Shown here: in pieces, positions 52,401 through 59,147 of the stretch
How positions within the stretch are numbered: the first letter of the stretch is position 1
Layout of the letters: each line of letters begins with the position of its first letter
Made by a program: the position numbers and the translations under genes
The notes under the pieces: generated by a model
What the model was told of the DNA's origin: nothing
Seen by the model: the letters and a program-made list of their open reading frames with translations, nothing else
Databases searched by the model: none
Source: Paludibacteraceae bacterium
GTDB taxonomy: Bacteria; Bacteroidota; Bacteroidia; Bacteroidales; Paludibacteraceae
Direction: 5' to 3'
DNA: 64,000 nucleotides
NCBI GenBank assembly: GCA_017551025.1
Contig: JAFZNG010000034.1
Location: 1-64,000, forward strand

Positions 52401-52782
52401 TCTTCTCCAATTCCTCGGCTTTTACGGCCTGGGCAGAACCGGCATAGGAGCCCTTGCTCACGGTACCATAACCCGTGACCATGACTTCTTCGAGTTGCTC
52501 GGTGCTTTCCTCAAGCACGACTTTGATGTTCTTTCCGGCAGGTACTTCTTTTTGCGACATACCGAGGTAGGAAACGATAAGCGTCTTCACGGTGGTGGGG
52601 ACGTTCATCTCGAACTTACCGTCGATGTCAGAAACCGTACCTTGTGTAGTTCCCTTAGCCACGATACTGGCGCCGATAACCGGATCACCGTTCGTGTCCA
52701 CAACTACACCGCTTACTTGCTTTTGGGCATACATGGTCAATGTAGCCACAACGAGCAATAAGAGGGTAAAAACTTTCTTCAT
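49456..52782 (-). CDS. SusC/RagA-family TonB-linked outer-membrane protein
   Basis: An 1108-residue SusC-like transporter. It has a signal peptide, a carboxypeptidase-regulatory-like domain (VSGVVVDTNGDPVIGASIVAKGT), the TonB-box region and plug (EEVMVTGYGT, VAGIRIRGIGSISASSEPLYVVDGIPL, DIASLTVLKDATATSLYGSRGANGV), then a 22-strand barrel. It imports ligands captured by the SusD partner. The promoter at 52831-52863 leaves a leader of about 40 bases. First gene of a three-gene operon that ends at the terminator at 46629-46669. Confidence 0.96.
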   Translation of the reverse strand: MKKVFTLLLLVVATLTMYAQKQVSGVVVDTNGDPVIGASIVAKGTTQGTVSDIDGKFEMNVPTTVKTLIVSYLGMSQKEVPAGKNIKVVLEESTEQLEEVMVTGYGTVSKGSYAGSAQAVKAEELEKKNPSEVTKALAGEVAGVQVINSSGQPGSVAGIRIRGIGSISASSEPLYVVDGIPLDAGSISSIDPGDIASLTVLKDATATSLYGSRGANGVVVITTKKGSSHGDDAKIEIDVKGGANMRLLPMYDVISSPEDYVTLCWQSLYNQRYAATNGDETKSVNFANANLYGSKGIPTIYNLWDQAGNLLINPYDAAGNVRPTFSSDAKRLAQFQNMDSWYNTLFHNGLKLEATAKISGGNDKLNYYTSFGYLKDEGYYTASDFQRFNTRANINYQAKKWLKGGLNIQYSYATMSNPVQDDNAANNGFLFVNQIPAIYPVYVYDPVTGKIMTDPITGGKMYDYGDNGNANIGEEGGRPYSFGINPAGALEWDKQRIVRHQTVANAFLEFKLYEGLKFTINLGAQYLNNRINSLTNKYYGDAAGVGRVANTQYNYLAVTSNQLLEYNKTFSEHTIRLMAGHETTYFTYNMQYGYKKNIVEDNVNELSNGVAMDGVEGYARTSTLESALATVTYEYDNRYHLTANYRADGSSKFSKEHRWGHFGSVGAAWSFTNEAFMDPAKEWLKNGKLRLSWGVLGNQEIGDMMYTDQYEVTNVDGNKGYVWSYKGNPNLTWERTSTIDLGLEFSLNKYLDIEFDYFYKKTDNMLFPRYVAPSLGYGGYYVNDAAMENQGVEFDLKAHLVDERNIKLDFRLNGGYYRNKMLEMPIDGYNADGSEKRMVMSGGMSVGHSTYDWYMVHYEGVSDNGEAMYTAYYDAKKGGFGKTSADLIGAGETGDNYIASVYEYILKNKEAGVETDVRSTTVTGDDYTYAGSNYVGKSAMPDLDGGFGIDFEAYGVTLSISCSYRIGGYGYDNMYASLMHSDKIGSMNWHKDIANAWTPGTVVTDENRMTLAPRLSNGTDQYANAASDRFLTSNSYLSLNNINLGYKFPKKLIEKIKLNSLQLWVAADNLCIATARKGYNPMMSASGTNGYNDYSPLSTIMGGIKVQF

Positions 52783-52830
52783 AATTTTGTTATTTAGTAT
52801 TGATTATTGTATATAATATGCAAAATCGCC

Positions 52831-52863
52831 GCAAAATTACAAAAAAAATCTGACATAAGCAAG
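52831..52863 (-). promoter_or_regulatory. Promoter of the SusC/SusD operon
   Basis: Minus strand TTG (CAA at 52860-52862), 20-base spacer with TATGTCAGA and a T run, TAATTTTG (52832-52839). Confidence 0.78.
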
Positions 52864-52965
52864 TATTTGTGCAAAAAAATGACGTTTTTAGCACAAATTG
52901 CGTGTTTTTTGGGCTGAATGGTGTAAAATGTTCGAAAAACTACCGAAAAACCGACAAAATGTATA

Positions 52966-54216
52966 TTATTCGTAACGAAGAGTGAGCAGGTTGTCACAAT
53001 TTAGCACCTCTTGACTGATCTGAAGGAGCTGTTCGGGGGTAGTTTTTGCGATTTTTTGGTAGGTTTGTTGCCATGTTGGGGCTGTGCTGAAATACAACAT
53101 GGACTTTGCCATGGAGAGGGCGTTGCTCTCCTGATTTTGGGCGGCGATAGCCATTTGTCCACGGAGTTGGCGCAGGGCGGCACGGAGGTTAGCTTCGGAG
53201 AGGGGATGGTCCTGGAGGCGTTGGAGTTCGTGTCGGAAAATTTGAACACAACGGTCGGTATGTTCGGGTTCGCAAGCGAAGTAAGTGGCCCAATAACCGG
53301 TGTCGCTGAGCGGGGTGTAGGTGGACTCGACCTGATAGACGAGGCCGTGGGTCTCGCGAAGGCTTAGGTTGAGGCGGCTGTTGAGGCTGCCTCCGCCGAG
53401 GATATTATTGAGCAGGTAGAGCGGGAGTTGGCAGTCGTGGCCGAGCGGGTAGGCGCGGCTACCAATCATGACGTGTGTCTGGTGGGTGCGCTTGTGGTAG
53501 ACGGCGGTGCGAGGACTCGGAGTAATCGGAATAATCGGAGTAATCCGAGTATTCGGAGCGGGCAGACTAGATGGTATTTCTCCGAATAGTTGTTCGGCGA
53601 GGCGGAAGATGGTATCGGGACGAATGTCGCCCTGGCAGAAGACGACCATGCGTGAGGGGGTGTAGTGTTGGTTGAGCCAGTTAAAGGCATAGTCGGGCTT
53701 GGCGGATATATGCCGGAGGGTGCGCTTGGTGCCGAGGATAGGCAGGGCGAGCGGGTGTCCGGAGAAGACGAGTGATTCGAAGTCGTCGTAGATGAGTTCG
53801 CTGGGCGAGTCGTTGTAGGACTCGATCTCGTCGTAGATGACGGTGCGCTCTTTGTCGGTCTCATGCCGCGGGAAGGTGGGGGAGGTGACGAGTTCGGCGA
53901 GAAGGCGCAGGGTAAGCCGGACATGTTCTACGGGCGTGGCGGCATAGAAGGTGGTCTCCTCCTTGGTAGTGTAGGCGTTGATCTCGCCACCGATGCCTTC
54001 GACGGAGCGGATGATCTGGCGGGCGGTATGGCGTTGGGTGCCCTTGAAGACGCAGTGCTCGATATAATGGGCCATGCCGTTCTCATCGGGCAGTTCGTCG
54101 CGGGTGCCGGCACCTACCATAACACCGACGTAAGCCACGGGTGAGGTGGTCTGTCGGTGCACAATTTTGAGCCCATTTGAAAGAATATGATAAAAAGTTT
54201 GCGTATTTTCTTGCAT
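52966..54216 (-). CDS. M16-family zinc metallopeptidase
   Basis: A 416-residue peptidase of the pitrilysin/processing-peptidase family. The inverted zinc motif HxxEH is present near residue 50 (MAHYIEHCVFKGT) with the distal glutamate region ERTVIYDEIESYND about 75 residues later. No signal peptide is visible, so it is probably cytoplasmic. A five-copy 9-base repeat (53517-53561) encodes the Pro/Thr/Ile-rich linker RITPIIPITPS between the two halves. It starts divergently from the tRNA-Leu promoter; no exact -7 element for it was found. Confidence 0.9.
   Translation of the reverse strand: MQENTQTFYHILSNGLKIVHRQTTSPVAYVGVMVGAGTRDELPDENGMAHYIEHCVFKGTQRHTARQIIRSVEGIGGEINAYTTKEETTFYAATPVEHVRLTLRLLAELVTSPTFPRHETDKERTVIYDEIESYNDSPSELIYDDFESLVFSGHPLALPILGTKRTLRHISAKPDYAFNWLNQHYTPSRMVVFCQGDIRPDTIFRLAEQLFGEIPSSLPAPNTRITPIIPITPSPRTAVYHKRTHQTHVMIGSRAYPLGHDCQLPLYLLNNILGGGSLNSRLNLSLRETHGLVYQVESTYTPLSDTGYWATYFACEPEHTDRCVQIFRHELQRLQDHPLSEANLRAALRQLRGQMAIAAQNQESNALSMAKSMLYFSTAPTWQQTYQKIAKTTPEQLLQISQEVLNCDNLLTLRYE
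53517..53561 (-). repeat. Nonamer array inside the M16 peptidase gene, 5 copies
   Basis: TCGGAGTAA, TCGGAATAA, TCGGAGTAA, TCCGAGTAT, TCGGAGCGG on the plus strand. The 9-base period gives a tripeptide-period, Pro-rich linker. Confidence 0.85.
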
Positions 54217-54242
54217 AATTCAAAAAAAAGCAGTAATTTTGC
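54210..54242 (+). promoter_or_regulatory. Promoter of tRNA-Leu
   Basis: TTG at 54211-54213, 20-base spacer, TAATTTTG at 54234-54241. The expected start leaves a tRNA leader of about 65 bases filled by two hairpins. Confidence 0.75.
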
Positions 54243-54252
54243 ACCCGCTTTC

Positions 54253-54304
54253 AGAATTCTCCATCGGCATCGATGGGAATTCTAAATCTCGAGCATCGAG
54301 ATTT
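54253..54304 (+). other. Two adjacent perfect hairpins in the tRNA-Leu leader
   Basis: Hairpin 1: AGAATTC (54253-54259) and CCATCG (54261-54266) pair with CGATGG (54271-54276) and GAATTCT (54277-54283), with one bulged T and loop GCAT. Hairpin 2: AAATCTCGA (54284-54292) pairs with TCGAGATTT (54296-54304), loop GCA. They abut each other. There is no T run after either, so they do not look like terminators. Confidence 0.7.
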
Positions 54305-54313
54305 GCGATTTCC

Positions 54314-54395
54314 GCGGCATTGGCGGAATTGGTAGACGCGCCAGACTTAGGATCTGGTTCCGAGAGGAGTGAAAGTTCGAGTCTTTTATGCCGCA
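54314..54395 (+). tRNA. tRNA-Leu(TAG)
   Basis: An 82-base class II tRNA. The acceptor stem GCGGCAT pairs with ATGCCGC, discriminator A at 54395. The anticodon stem CCAGA/TCTGG holds loop CTTAGGA with anticodon TAG at 54348-54350, reading CTA. There is a stem-forming long variable arm (TCC GAGA GGA) and a T-arm GAAAG-TTCGAGT-CTTTT. The 3' CCA is not encoded. Confidence 0.95.
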
Positions 54396-54399
54396 CACT

Positions 54400-54879
54400 A
54401 TGAAACGTATTTTCTTCTATATCGCATTGGCGATTACGTCTGTTATGTTGAGTTCGTGTCTCACGAGTGACGACCATTCTACCCCCATTATCCGTGCTGC
54501 CTATCTGTATCATGATACCCCTGCGGGCGTGCATGATTCTATTAATTATGGTGATACCGTGCATGTAGGTGATACCTTGCGCGGCCCGATCCTGCTGCTG
54601 GGCGGTTATAACAACCTCACGGAGCTGAAGGTCTCGTACGACACGGCCGAGGTGGATTTTCGTTTGCTCATCGACTCGGGGTATACGCGCCATCTGACGG
54701 ACGCTTCGATGCCGGAGACCGGTTATTTGCGCTTTATAGACAACGTATATGTCTATCCGACGACCTTGTGGTTTGTGCCGAAGAAGACGGGTGATCTGAA
54801 GATCAGTATGCGTCTCTCGTCGACGGCCGGCGAGAAGTACTCGCCGCTGAGTGCATGGTTTATTATGCCGGTGCGTTAG
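54400..54879 (+). CDS. Small predicted lipoprotein directly behind tRNA-Leu
   Basis: A 159-residue protein with lipoprotein signal MKRIFFYIALAITSVMLSSC. The ATG at 54400 is chosen; an earlier in-frame ATG at 54388 lies inside the tRNA acceptor stem. Only 4 bases separate the tRNA end from this ATG, so the message must be cotranscribed with the tRNA and would be almost leaderless after 3' processing. The mature part is beta-rich (YHDTPAGVHDSINYGDTVHVGDTLRGPILLLGGYNN) and of no family I recognise. The stop is in the first copy of a heptamer array. Confidence 0.75.
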   Translation: MKRIFFYIALAITSVMLSSCLTSDDHSTPIIRAAYLYHDTPAGVHDSINYGDTVHVGDTLRGPILLLGGYNNLTELKVSYDTAEVDFRLLIDSGYTRHLTDASMPETGYLRFIDNVYVYPTTLWFVPKKTGDLKISMRLSSTAGEKYSPLSAWFIMPVR

Positions 54880-54930
54880 CCTTTCGCCTTTAGCCTTTAG
54901 CCATTAGCCATTAGCCTTTCGCCTTTACCT
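54875..54930. repeat. Heptamer array, TTTAGCC/TTTCGCC type, 8 copies
   Basis: GTTAGCC, TTTCGCC, TTTAGCC, TTTAGCC, ATTAGCC, ATTAGCC, TTTCGCC, TTTACCT. It carries the stop codons of both convergent genes (54877-54879 plus, 54911-54913 minus) and encodes the last mazG residues. Confidence 0.9.
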
Positions 54931-55696
54931 TGGCTTCCTGCCAGAGGGCTTCCATCTGCTCGAGGTTCATGTCCTTGAGTGCGTATCCTTGTTCTTTTGC
55001 GCGGGCTTCTACGTAATTAAAGCGGCGGATGAACTTGAGGTTGGTTTGCTCGAGGGCATTGTCGGGGCGTATCTTGTAGAGCCGTGCGGCATTGATCATG
55101 GCGAAGAGCAAGTCGCCGAATTCGGCTTCTTTATCACCATCCGGTTTGGATAGTTCGGCCTGGAGTTCGTCGAGTTCTTCGTGGACTTTGTCCCAGACGT
55201 CTTCGCGTTGTTTCCAGTCGAAGCCTACGTTCGCCACTTTATCCTGGATACGGTACGCCTTGACGAGGCTGGGCAGGCTGTCGGGTATGCCACCGAGGAC
55301 GGTTTTGTTGCCGTCTTTCTCTTTGAGTTTGACTTGTTCCCAGAGGCGGCTTACATCTTCGGCATTCTTAGCGGCCTGGTCACCATATACATGCGGATGG
55401 CGGAAGATAAGTTTGTCGCAGATCCGGTTGCAGACGTCACAGATATCGAAATCGCCTGTCTCGGAACCCATTTTGGCATAGAAGACAACGTGCAGGAGGA
55501 CGTCTCCGAGTTCTTTGCTGATTTCGTTGAGGTCGTGGCGCGAGATAGCGGTGGCGAGTTCGTAGGTCTCCTCGATGGTATTCTCGCGCAGCGAGTCGAA
55601 GGTCTGCTTATGATCCCACGGGCATTTTTCCCGCAGGTCGTCCATGATATCCAGCAGTCGGCCAAAGGCCGCCAGTTTTTCTTCCCGGGTGTGCAT
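54911..55696 (-). CDS. mazG: Nucleoside triphosphate pyrophosphohydrolase MazG
   Basis: MazG hydrolyses (d)NTPs to monophosphates as house cleaning. The tandem-domain form is seen: MDDLREKCPWDHKQTFDSLRENTIEETYELATAI, then EISKELGDVLLHVVFYA (EExxE and ExxD metal motifs), and a second copy later (KVHEELDELQAELSK, EFGDLLFAMINAARL). I use the ATG at 55696 (MHTREEKLAAF); a TTG six codons upstream lies in the heptamer array. The C-terminal KVKAKG and stop are array-encoded. Third gene behind sufT-like and lpxH. Confidence 0.94.
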   Translation of the reverse strand: MHTREEKLAAFGRLLDIMDDLREKCPWDHKQTFDSLRENTIEETYELATAISRHDLNEISKELGDVLLHVVFYAKMGSETGDFDICDVCNRICDKLIFRHPHVYGDQAAKNAEDVSRLWEQVKLKEKDGNKTVLGGIPDSLPSLVKAYRIQDKVANVGFDWKQREDVWDKVHEELDELQAELSKPDGDKEAEFGDLLFAMINAARLYKIRPDNALEQTNLKFIRRFNYVEARAKEQGYALKDMNLEQMEALWQEAKVKAKG

Positions 55697-55697
55697 C

Positions 55698-55732
55698 TTT
55701 TCAGTTTTCAGCAATCAGCTTTCAGTTTTCAG
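55698..55732 (-). repeat. Heptamer array, TTTTCAG type, 5 copies
   Basis: TTTTCAG, TTTTCAG, CAATCAG, CTTTCAG, TTTTCAG. It contains the lpxH stop (55722-55724) and ends one base from the mazG ATG (55696), so it fills the whole junction. Confidence 0.9.
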
Positions 55733-56537
55733 ATTTACTGTTGGGTGTCCACTCCCAGTTATGGAGCTGCATTTCGCCGTGCGGGTTGAGCGAGGCGTAG
55801 GTCCACTGGCGGAAGCAGTCGCCGAGGATGATGACGCGGCTACCGGTCTCGAGCTGGAGGTCGAGTTCTATGTGTCGATGACCGAAGACATAGAAGTCGC
55901 GGTGGTTGCCGAGTTTCTCCTGTTCCTTGGCAAAGAGCACGAGTTCCTCCTGCTTCTCACCCTTGAAGGGGCAAGGGTTGTCGAGTTCTTTCTGGCGACT
56001 ACGTGCCGCCCAGCCGTAACCGATCTTATTGCCGATATGCGGCGGCAGGCAGCGGTAGCAGAACTGCAGGAACTCGTTGTGGAAGATCTTGCGCAGGGTC
56101 TGGAAGCGCTGGATCTGGCGGCGTGCCTCGGGTGTATAGATGGAGGACTCGATATCGAAGGGAACGAGTCCGTCACCGTGGGCGAGGTAGAGCGTCTTAC
56201 CGTAGCGCTTGATCGTGCAGGGATCGAAATGTACCTCCATGCCGGTGAGGGCGGCCAGTCCGCCGAAGGTCCACAGGTCGTGGTTGCCCGTGAAATAATG
56301 GACATGAATACCACTCTTGACGATCCGGCGTATGGTGCGGAAGAGCGGAGAGTACTCCTTCTTTGACTTGTCGCGGGTGTAGTACTCGAACCAGAAATCG
56401 AACATATCGCCCAGCATATAGATGCTGACAGCGTCTTCGCTCAGTTTTTCCAAGAGGTGGATGAGTTTGTTCTGTTGTGCCCAACCGCGGTTGATGGCCT
56501 TGGAGCCCAAGTGGGCGTCGCTAAGAAAATAGATCAT
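55722..56537 (-). CDS. lpxH: UDP-2,3-diacylglucosamine diphosphatase LpxH
   Basis: A 271-residue calcineurin-like metallophosphatase of lipid A synthesis that makes lipid X. Metal-binding motifs are SDAHLG at the N-terminus, GDMFDFWFEY, TGNHD and LAHGD, with the later GHRH (VFGHRHIELD). The start ATG at 56537 (MIYFLSDAHLG) lies 2 bases behind the sufT-like stop; the longer frame would overlap it. The last residues SKSEN and the TGA stop come from the heptamer array. It complements lpxK and the MsbA-like gene at 5-8 kb. Confidence 0.93.
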   Translation of the reverse strand: MIYFLSDAHLGSKAINRGWAQQNKLIHLLEKLSEDAVSIYMLGDMFDFWFEYYTRDKSKKEYSPLFRTIRRIVKSGIHVHYFTGNHDLWTFGGLAALTGMEVHFDPCTIKRYGKTLYLAHGDGLVPFDIESSIYTPEARRQIQRFQTLRKIFHNEFLQFCYRCLPPHIGNKIGYGWAARSRQKELDNPCPFKGEKQEELVLFAKEQEKLGNHRDFYVFGHRHIELDLQLETGSRVIILGDCFRQWTYASLNPHGEMQLHNWEWTPNSKSEN

Positions 56538-56539
56538 AT

Positions 56540-56851
56540 TTATAAAAATCCTAATTCGAGTTTTGCTTCTTCGGACATCATGTCTTTGGTCCATTCGGGT
56601 TCGAAGACGATTTGTACGTTGACTTCGTCAATGCCGTCTACGGAGCCTACTTTCTGGCGAATGTCCTCTACGATGAAGTCGCCTGCCGGACAACTGGGGG
56701 CGGTGAGCGTCATGGTTATGTCGCATTTCGATCCGTTGATATCCACGCCGTAGATGAGTCCGAGGTCATATACGTTGACGGGAATTTCGGGATCGAATAC
56801 CGTCTTGAGCATCCGAAGTACTTCTTCCTCTATTTCCAAAAATTCGTTCAT
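56540..56851 (-). CDS. MIP18/DUF59 family protein, SufT-like Fe-S assembly factor
   Basis: A 103-residue protein of the DUF59 (MIP18/SufT) family, which helps mature iron-sulfur proteins. It shows VLRMLKTVFDPEIPVNVYDLGLIYGV, the TLTAPSCPAGDFI block with the conserved Cys, and IVFEPEWTKDMMSEEAKLELG. It is the first gene of the operon with lpxH and mazG. The promoter at 56865-56897 leaves a leader of about 8 bases. Confidence 0.9.
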   Translation of the reverse strand: MNEFLEIEEEVLRMLKTVFDPEIPVNVYDLGLIYGVDINGSKCDITMTLTAPSCPAGDFIVEDIRQKVGSVDGIDEVNVQIVFEPEWTKDMMSEEAKLELGFL

Positions 56852-56864
56852 ACTGATTCAGCCT

Positions 56865-56897
56865 GCAAAATTACTGCTTTTTTTTGACATGTGCAAA
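56865..56897 (-). promoter_or_regulatory. Promoter of sufT-like-lpxH-mazG
   Basis: Minus strand TTG (CAA at 56894-56896), 20-base spacer with CATGTCA and an A run, TAATTTTG (56866-56873). Confidence 0.78.
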
Positions 56898-56919
56898 TAA
56901 AAAAAGAGGTGTCGAAAAG

Positions 56920-56944
56920 TATATATATACGTAGTATATATATA
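56920..56944. repeat. Perfect A/T palindrome upstream of htpG
   Basis: TATATATATAC (56920-56930), loop GTA, GTATATATATA (56934-56944). It lies between the divergent sufT-like and htpG genes. An imperfect -7 element (TA, three bases, TTTG) follows at 56943-56951. Confidence 0.6.
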
Positions 56945-56978
56945 GTATTTGTTGGTAGAAGTGTAGATTTCGGGGCAA

Positions 56979-57022
56979 GTATCCTACGGTTATCTTACGG
57001 GTATCCTACGGTTATCCTACGG
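56979..57022 (+). repeat. 11-base tandem array, 4 copies
   Basis: GTATCCTACGG, TTATCTTACGG, GTATCCTACGG, TTATCCTACGG. The only 11-base array in the window; it sits beside two heptamer arrays in the htpG upstream region. Confidence 0.85.
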
Positions 57023-57031
57023 TGAGGGACC

Positions 57032-57066
57032 GGTTGTGGGTTGTGGGTTACGGGTTACGGGTTATG
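57032..57066 (+). repeat. Heptamer array, GGTTACG type, 5 copies
   Basis: GGTTGTG, GGTTGTG, GGTTACG, GGTTACG, GGTTATG. Followed at 57076-57090 by a small CTGCCA/TGGCAG hairpin. Confidence 0.85.
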
Positions 57067-57107
57067 GGTGGGGACTGCCAATTTGGCAGAGAAGGGGATT
57101 GCGGCAC

Positions 57108-57149
57108 GGTTATTGGTTATTGGTCATTTGACATTTGAGATTTGACATT
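57108..57149 (+). repeat. Chimeric heptamer array, GGTTATT changing to TGACATT, 6 copies
   Basis: GGTTATT, GGTTATT, GGTCATT, TGACATT, TGAGATT, TGACATT in register, ending 17 bases before the htpG ATG, so it forms its leader. Confidence 0.85.
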
Positions 57150-57166
57150 TAAAATAGATTATCGAC

Positions 57167-59146
57167 ATGAATAAAGGAAACATTGGCGTGACTTCGGATA
57201 ATATATTTCCGGTCATCAAGAAATTTTTGTACTCAGATCACGAGATCTTCTTGCGTGAGTTGATAAGTAATGCAGTAGATGCGACCCAAAAACTGAAGAC
57301 GCTGTCGTCGGTAGGTGAAGCGAAAGGCGACCTGGGTGATTTGCGAGTACGTGTGACGATCGATAAGGCTAAGAAGACCTTGACGGTCTCGGATCATGGT
57401 ATCGGCATGACGGCCGAGGAGGTGGACAAGTTTATCAACCAGATTGCTTTCTCGGGTGCGGAGGAGTTTGTGAACCAGTATAAAGATAAGGCGGAAGCCA
57501 TCATCGGTCATTTTGGTCTGGGATTCTACAGTTCGTTTATGGTAGCCGACAAGGTGGAGATCTTTTCACTGAGCTACAAGGAGGACGCGAAGGCCGTTCA
57601 CTGGTCGTGCGAGGGTAATCCGGAATACCAGATGGAGGAGACCATCAAGTCGGAACGCGGTACGGATATCGTGCTGCATATCAACGATGAGTTCAGTCAG
57701 TATCTGGAGGAGGCGACGATTGAGGGATTGCTGAAGAAATACTGCAAGTTCCTGCCTGTAGAGATTGCGTTCGGCAAGAAAAAGGAGTGGAAAGACGGCA
57801 AACAGGAAGTAGTAAAGGACGAAGCCGGTAATGAGGTGGAGAATATCATCAACAACACGAAGCCGGCATGGACGATTAAGCCGAGTGAACTGAAGGATGA
57901 GGATTACGACAAGTTCTACCATGAGTTGTATCCGATGCAGATGGATGAACCGCTGTTCCATATTCACCTGAACGTAGATTATCCCTTCCACCTGACGGGT
58001 ATTTTGTACTTCCCCAAGATCAAGAGTAATCTGGACGTGAAGCGCAACAAGATCCAGTTGTACTGCAACCAGGTGTTTGTGACCGACGAGGTGGAGAATA
58101 TCGTGCCGGAGTACCTGACCCTGTTGCACGGCGTGATCGACAGTCCGGATATCCCGCTGAACGTGAGCCGTAGTTACCTGCAGAGCGACAATAACGTCAA
58201 GAAGATAAGCGGTTATATCACGAAGAAAGTGGCTGACAAATTGGCAGAATTGTACAAGGCCGACAAGGAGGACTTTGCCAAGAAGTGGGATGATATCAAG
58301 TTGTTTATCCAGTTTGGTATGCTGACCGACGAGAAGTTCTATGACAAGGCGGTAGGATTTGCGTTGCTGAAGAATATCGCGGGTGAGTACAACACGCTGG
58401 CGGAATATAAAGACAAGGTCAAGGAGGCGCAGACGGATAAGGACGGCAACCTGGTGCTGCTCTATACGAACGACAAGGATGCGCATTATACGTATATCGA
58501 GCGGGCAAAACAGAAAGGCTATGACGTGTTGCTCATGGATGGCGAATTGGATGTGCATCAGATGAGCCAGTATGAAAGTAAGGCGAATGGTGAAGGGACG
58601 AATGGCGAAAGTCTGCGTTTCGTGCGTATCGACAGCGACACGATTGAAAACCTGATTAAGAAAGAAGATGCGGAAAAGGACACGTACTCCGATGAGCAGA
58701 AAGAAGGACTACGGAAGGCCGTTGAGGCCGTTCTGCCCGCGAACGAAAAGTTGCGTTACTACGTAAGCTGCGAAGCGGCTGCCAAGGATGCCCTGCCGAT
58801 ATTCCTGACGCAAAATGAGTTCATGCGCCGTATGAAGGAAATGTCGGCGCACCAACAAGGTATGTCGTTCTACGGAAATATGCCGGACCAATATAATCTG
58901 GTGGTGAATACCTCGCACCCGTTGATCCAGGAACTGGTGGGCAAAGAGACTTCGGAAGAGATAGACGAGGTGCCGGAGACCAAGGAAGGTGAAGAACCCA
59001 AAGAGGCTGTCAAGAAGACCGTCTATACGCTTAGCGGCGAGGATGAGCGACTGAAACAATTGATCGATATTGGCCTGCTGGCTAGCGGTCAGCTGAAAGG
59101 TGAAGCCTTGGCGAAGTTTGTCAACCGATCGGTAGAACTACTATAA
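57167..59146 (+). CDS. htpG: Molecular chaperone HtpG (Hsp90)
   Basis: A 659-residue Hsp90. The N-terminal GHKL ATPase has FLRELISNAVDAT, VSDHGIGMTAEEV and GHFGLGFYSSFMVAD; the middle domain has LYFPKIKSNLDVKRNKIQLYCNQVFVTD and GVIDSPDIPLNVSRSYLQSD. A segment KANGEGTNGES in the late middle domain is encoded by a heptamer array (58582-58610). No standard heat-shock promoter was identified; the 315-base upstream region is mostly repeats. The stop lies beside another array. Confidence 0.96.
   Translation: MNKGNIGVTSDNIFPVIKKFLYSDHEIFLRELISNAVDATQKLKTLSSVGEAKGDLGDLRVRVTIDKAKKTLTVSDHGIGMTAEEVDKFINQIAFSGAEEFVNQYKDKAEAIIGHFGLGFYSSFMVADKVEIFSLSYKEDAKAVHWSCEGNPEYQMEETIKSERGTDIVLHINDEFSQYLEEATIEGLLKKYCKFLPVEIAFGKKKEWKDGKQEVVKDEAGNEVENIINNTKPAWTIKPSELKDEDYDKFYHELYPMQMDEPLFHIHLNVDYPFHLTGILYFPKIKSNLDVKRNKIQLYCNQVFVTDEVENIVPEYLTLLHGVIDSPDIPLNVSRSYLQSDNNVKKISGYITKKVADKLAELYKADKEDFAKKWDDIKLFIQFGMLTDEKFYDKAVGFALLKNIAGEYNTLAEYKDKVKEAQTDKDGNLVLLYTNDKDAHYTYIERAKQKGYDVLLMDGELDVHQMSQYESKANGEGTNGESLRFVRIDSDTIENLIKKEDAEKDTYSDEQKEGLRKAVEAVLPANEKLRYYVSCEAAAKDALPIFLTQNEFMRRMKEMSAHQQGMSFYGNMPDQYNLVVNTSHPLIQELVGKETSEEIDEVPETKEGEEPKEAVKKTVYTLSGEDERLKQLIDIGLLASGQLKGEALAKFVNRSVELL
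58582..58610 (+). repeat. Heptamer array inside htpG, GGCGAAT type, 4 copies
   Basis: GGCGAAT, GGTGAAG, GGACGAAT (8 bases), GGCGAAA. The extra base restores the reading frame across the insert. Confidence 0.8.
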
Positions 59147-59147
59147 A

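Noticed and set aside
54388-54399. ATG at 54388 as the lipoprotein start
   Set aside because: It lies in the acceptor stem of tRNA-Leu and would add four residues before a complete lipoprotein signal.
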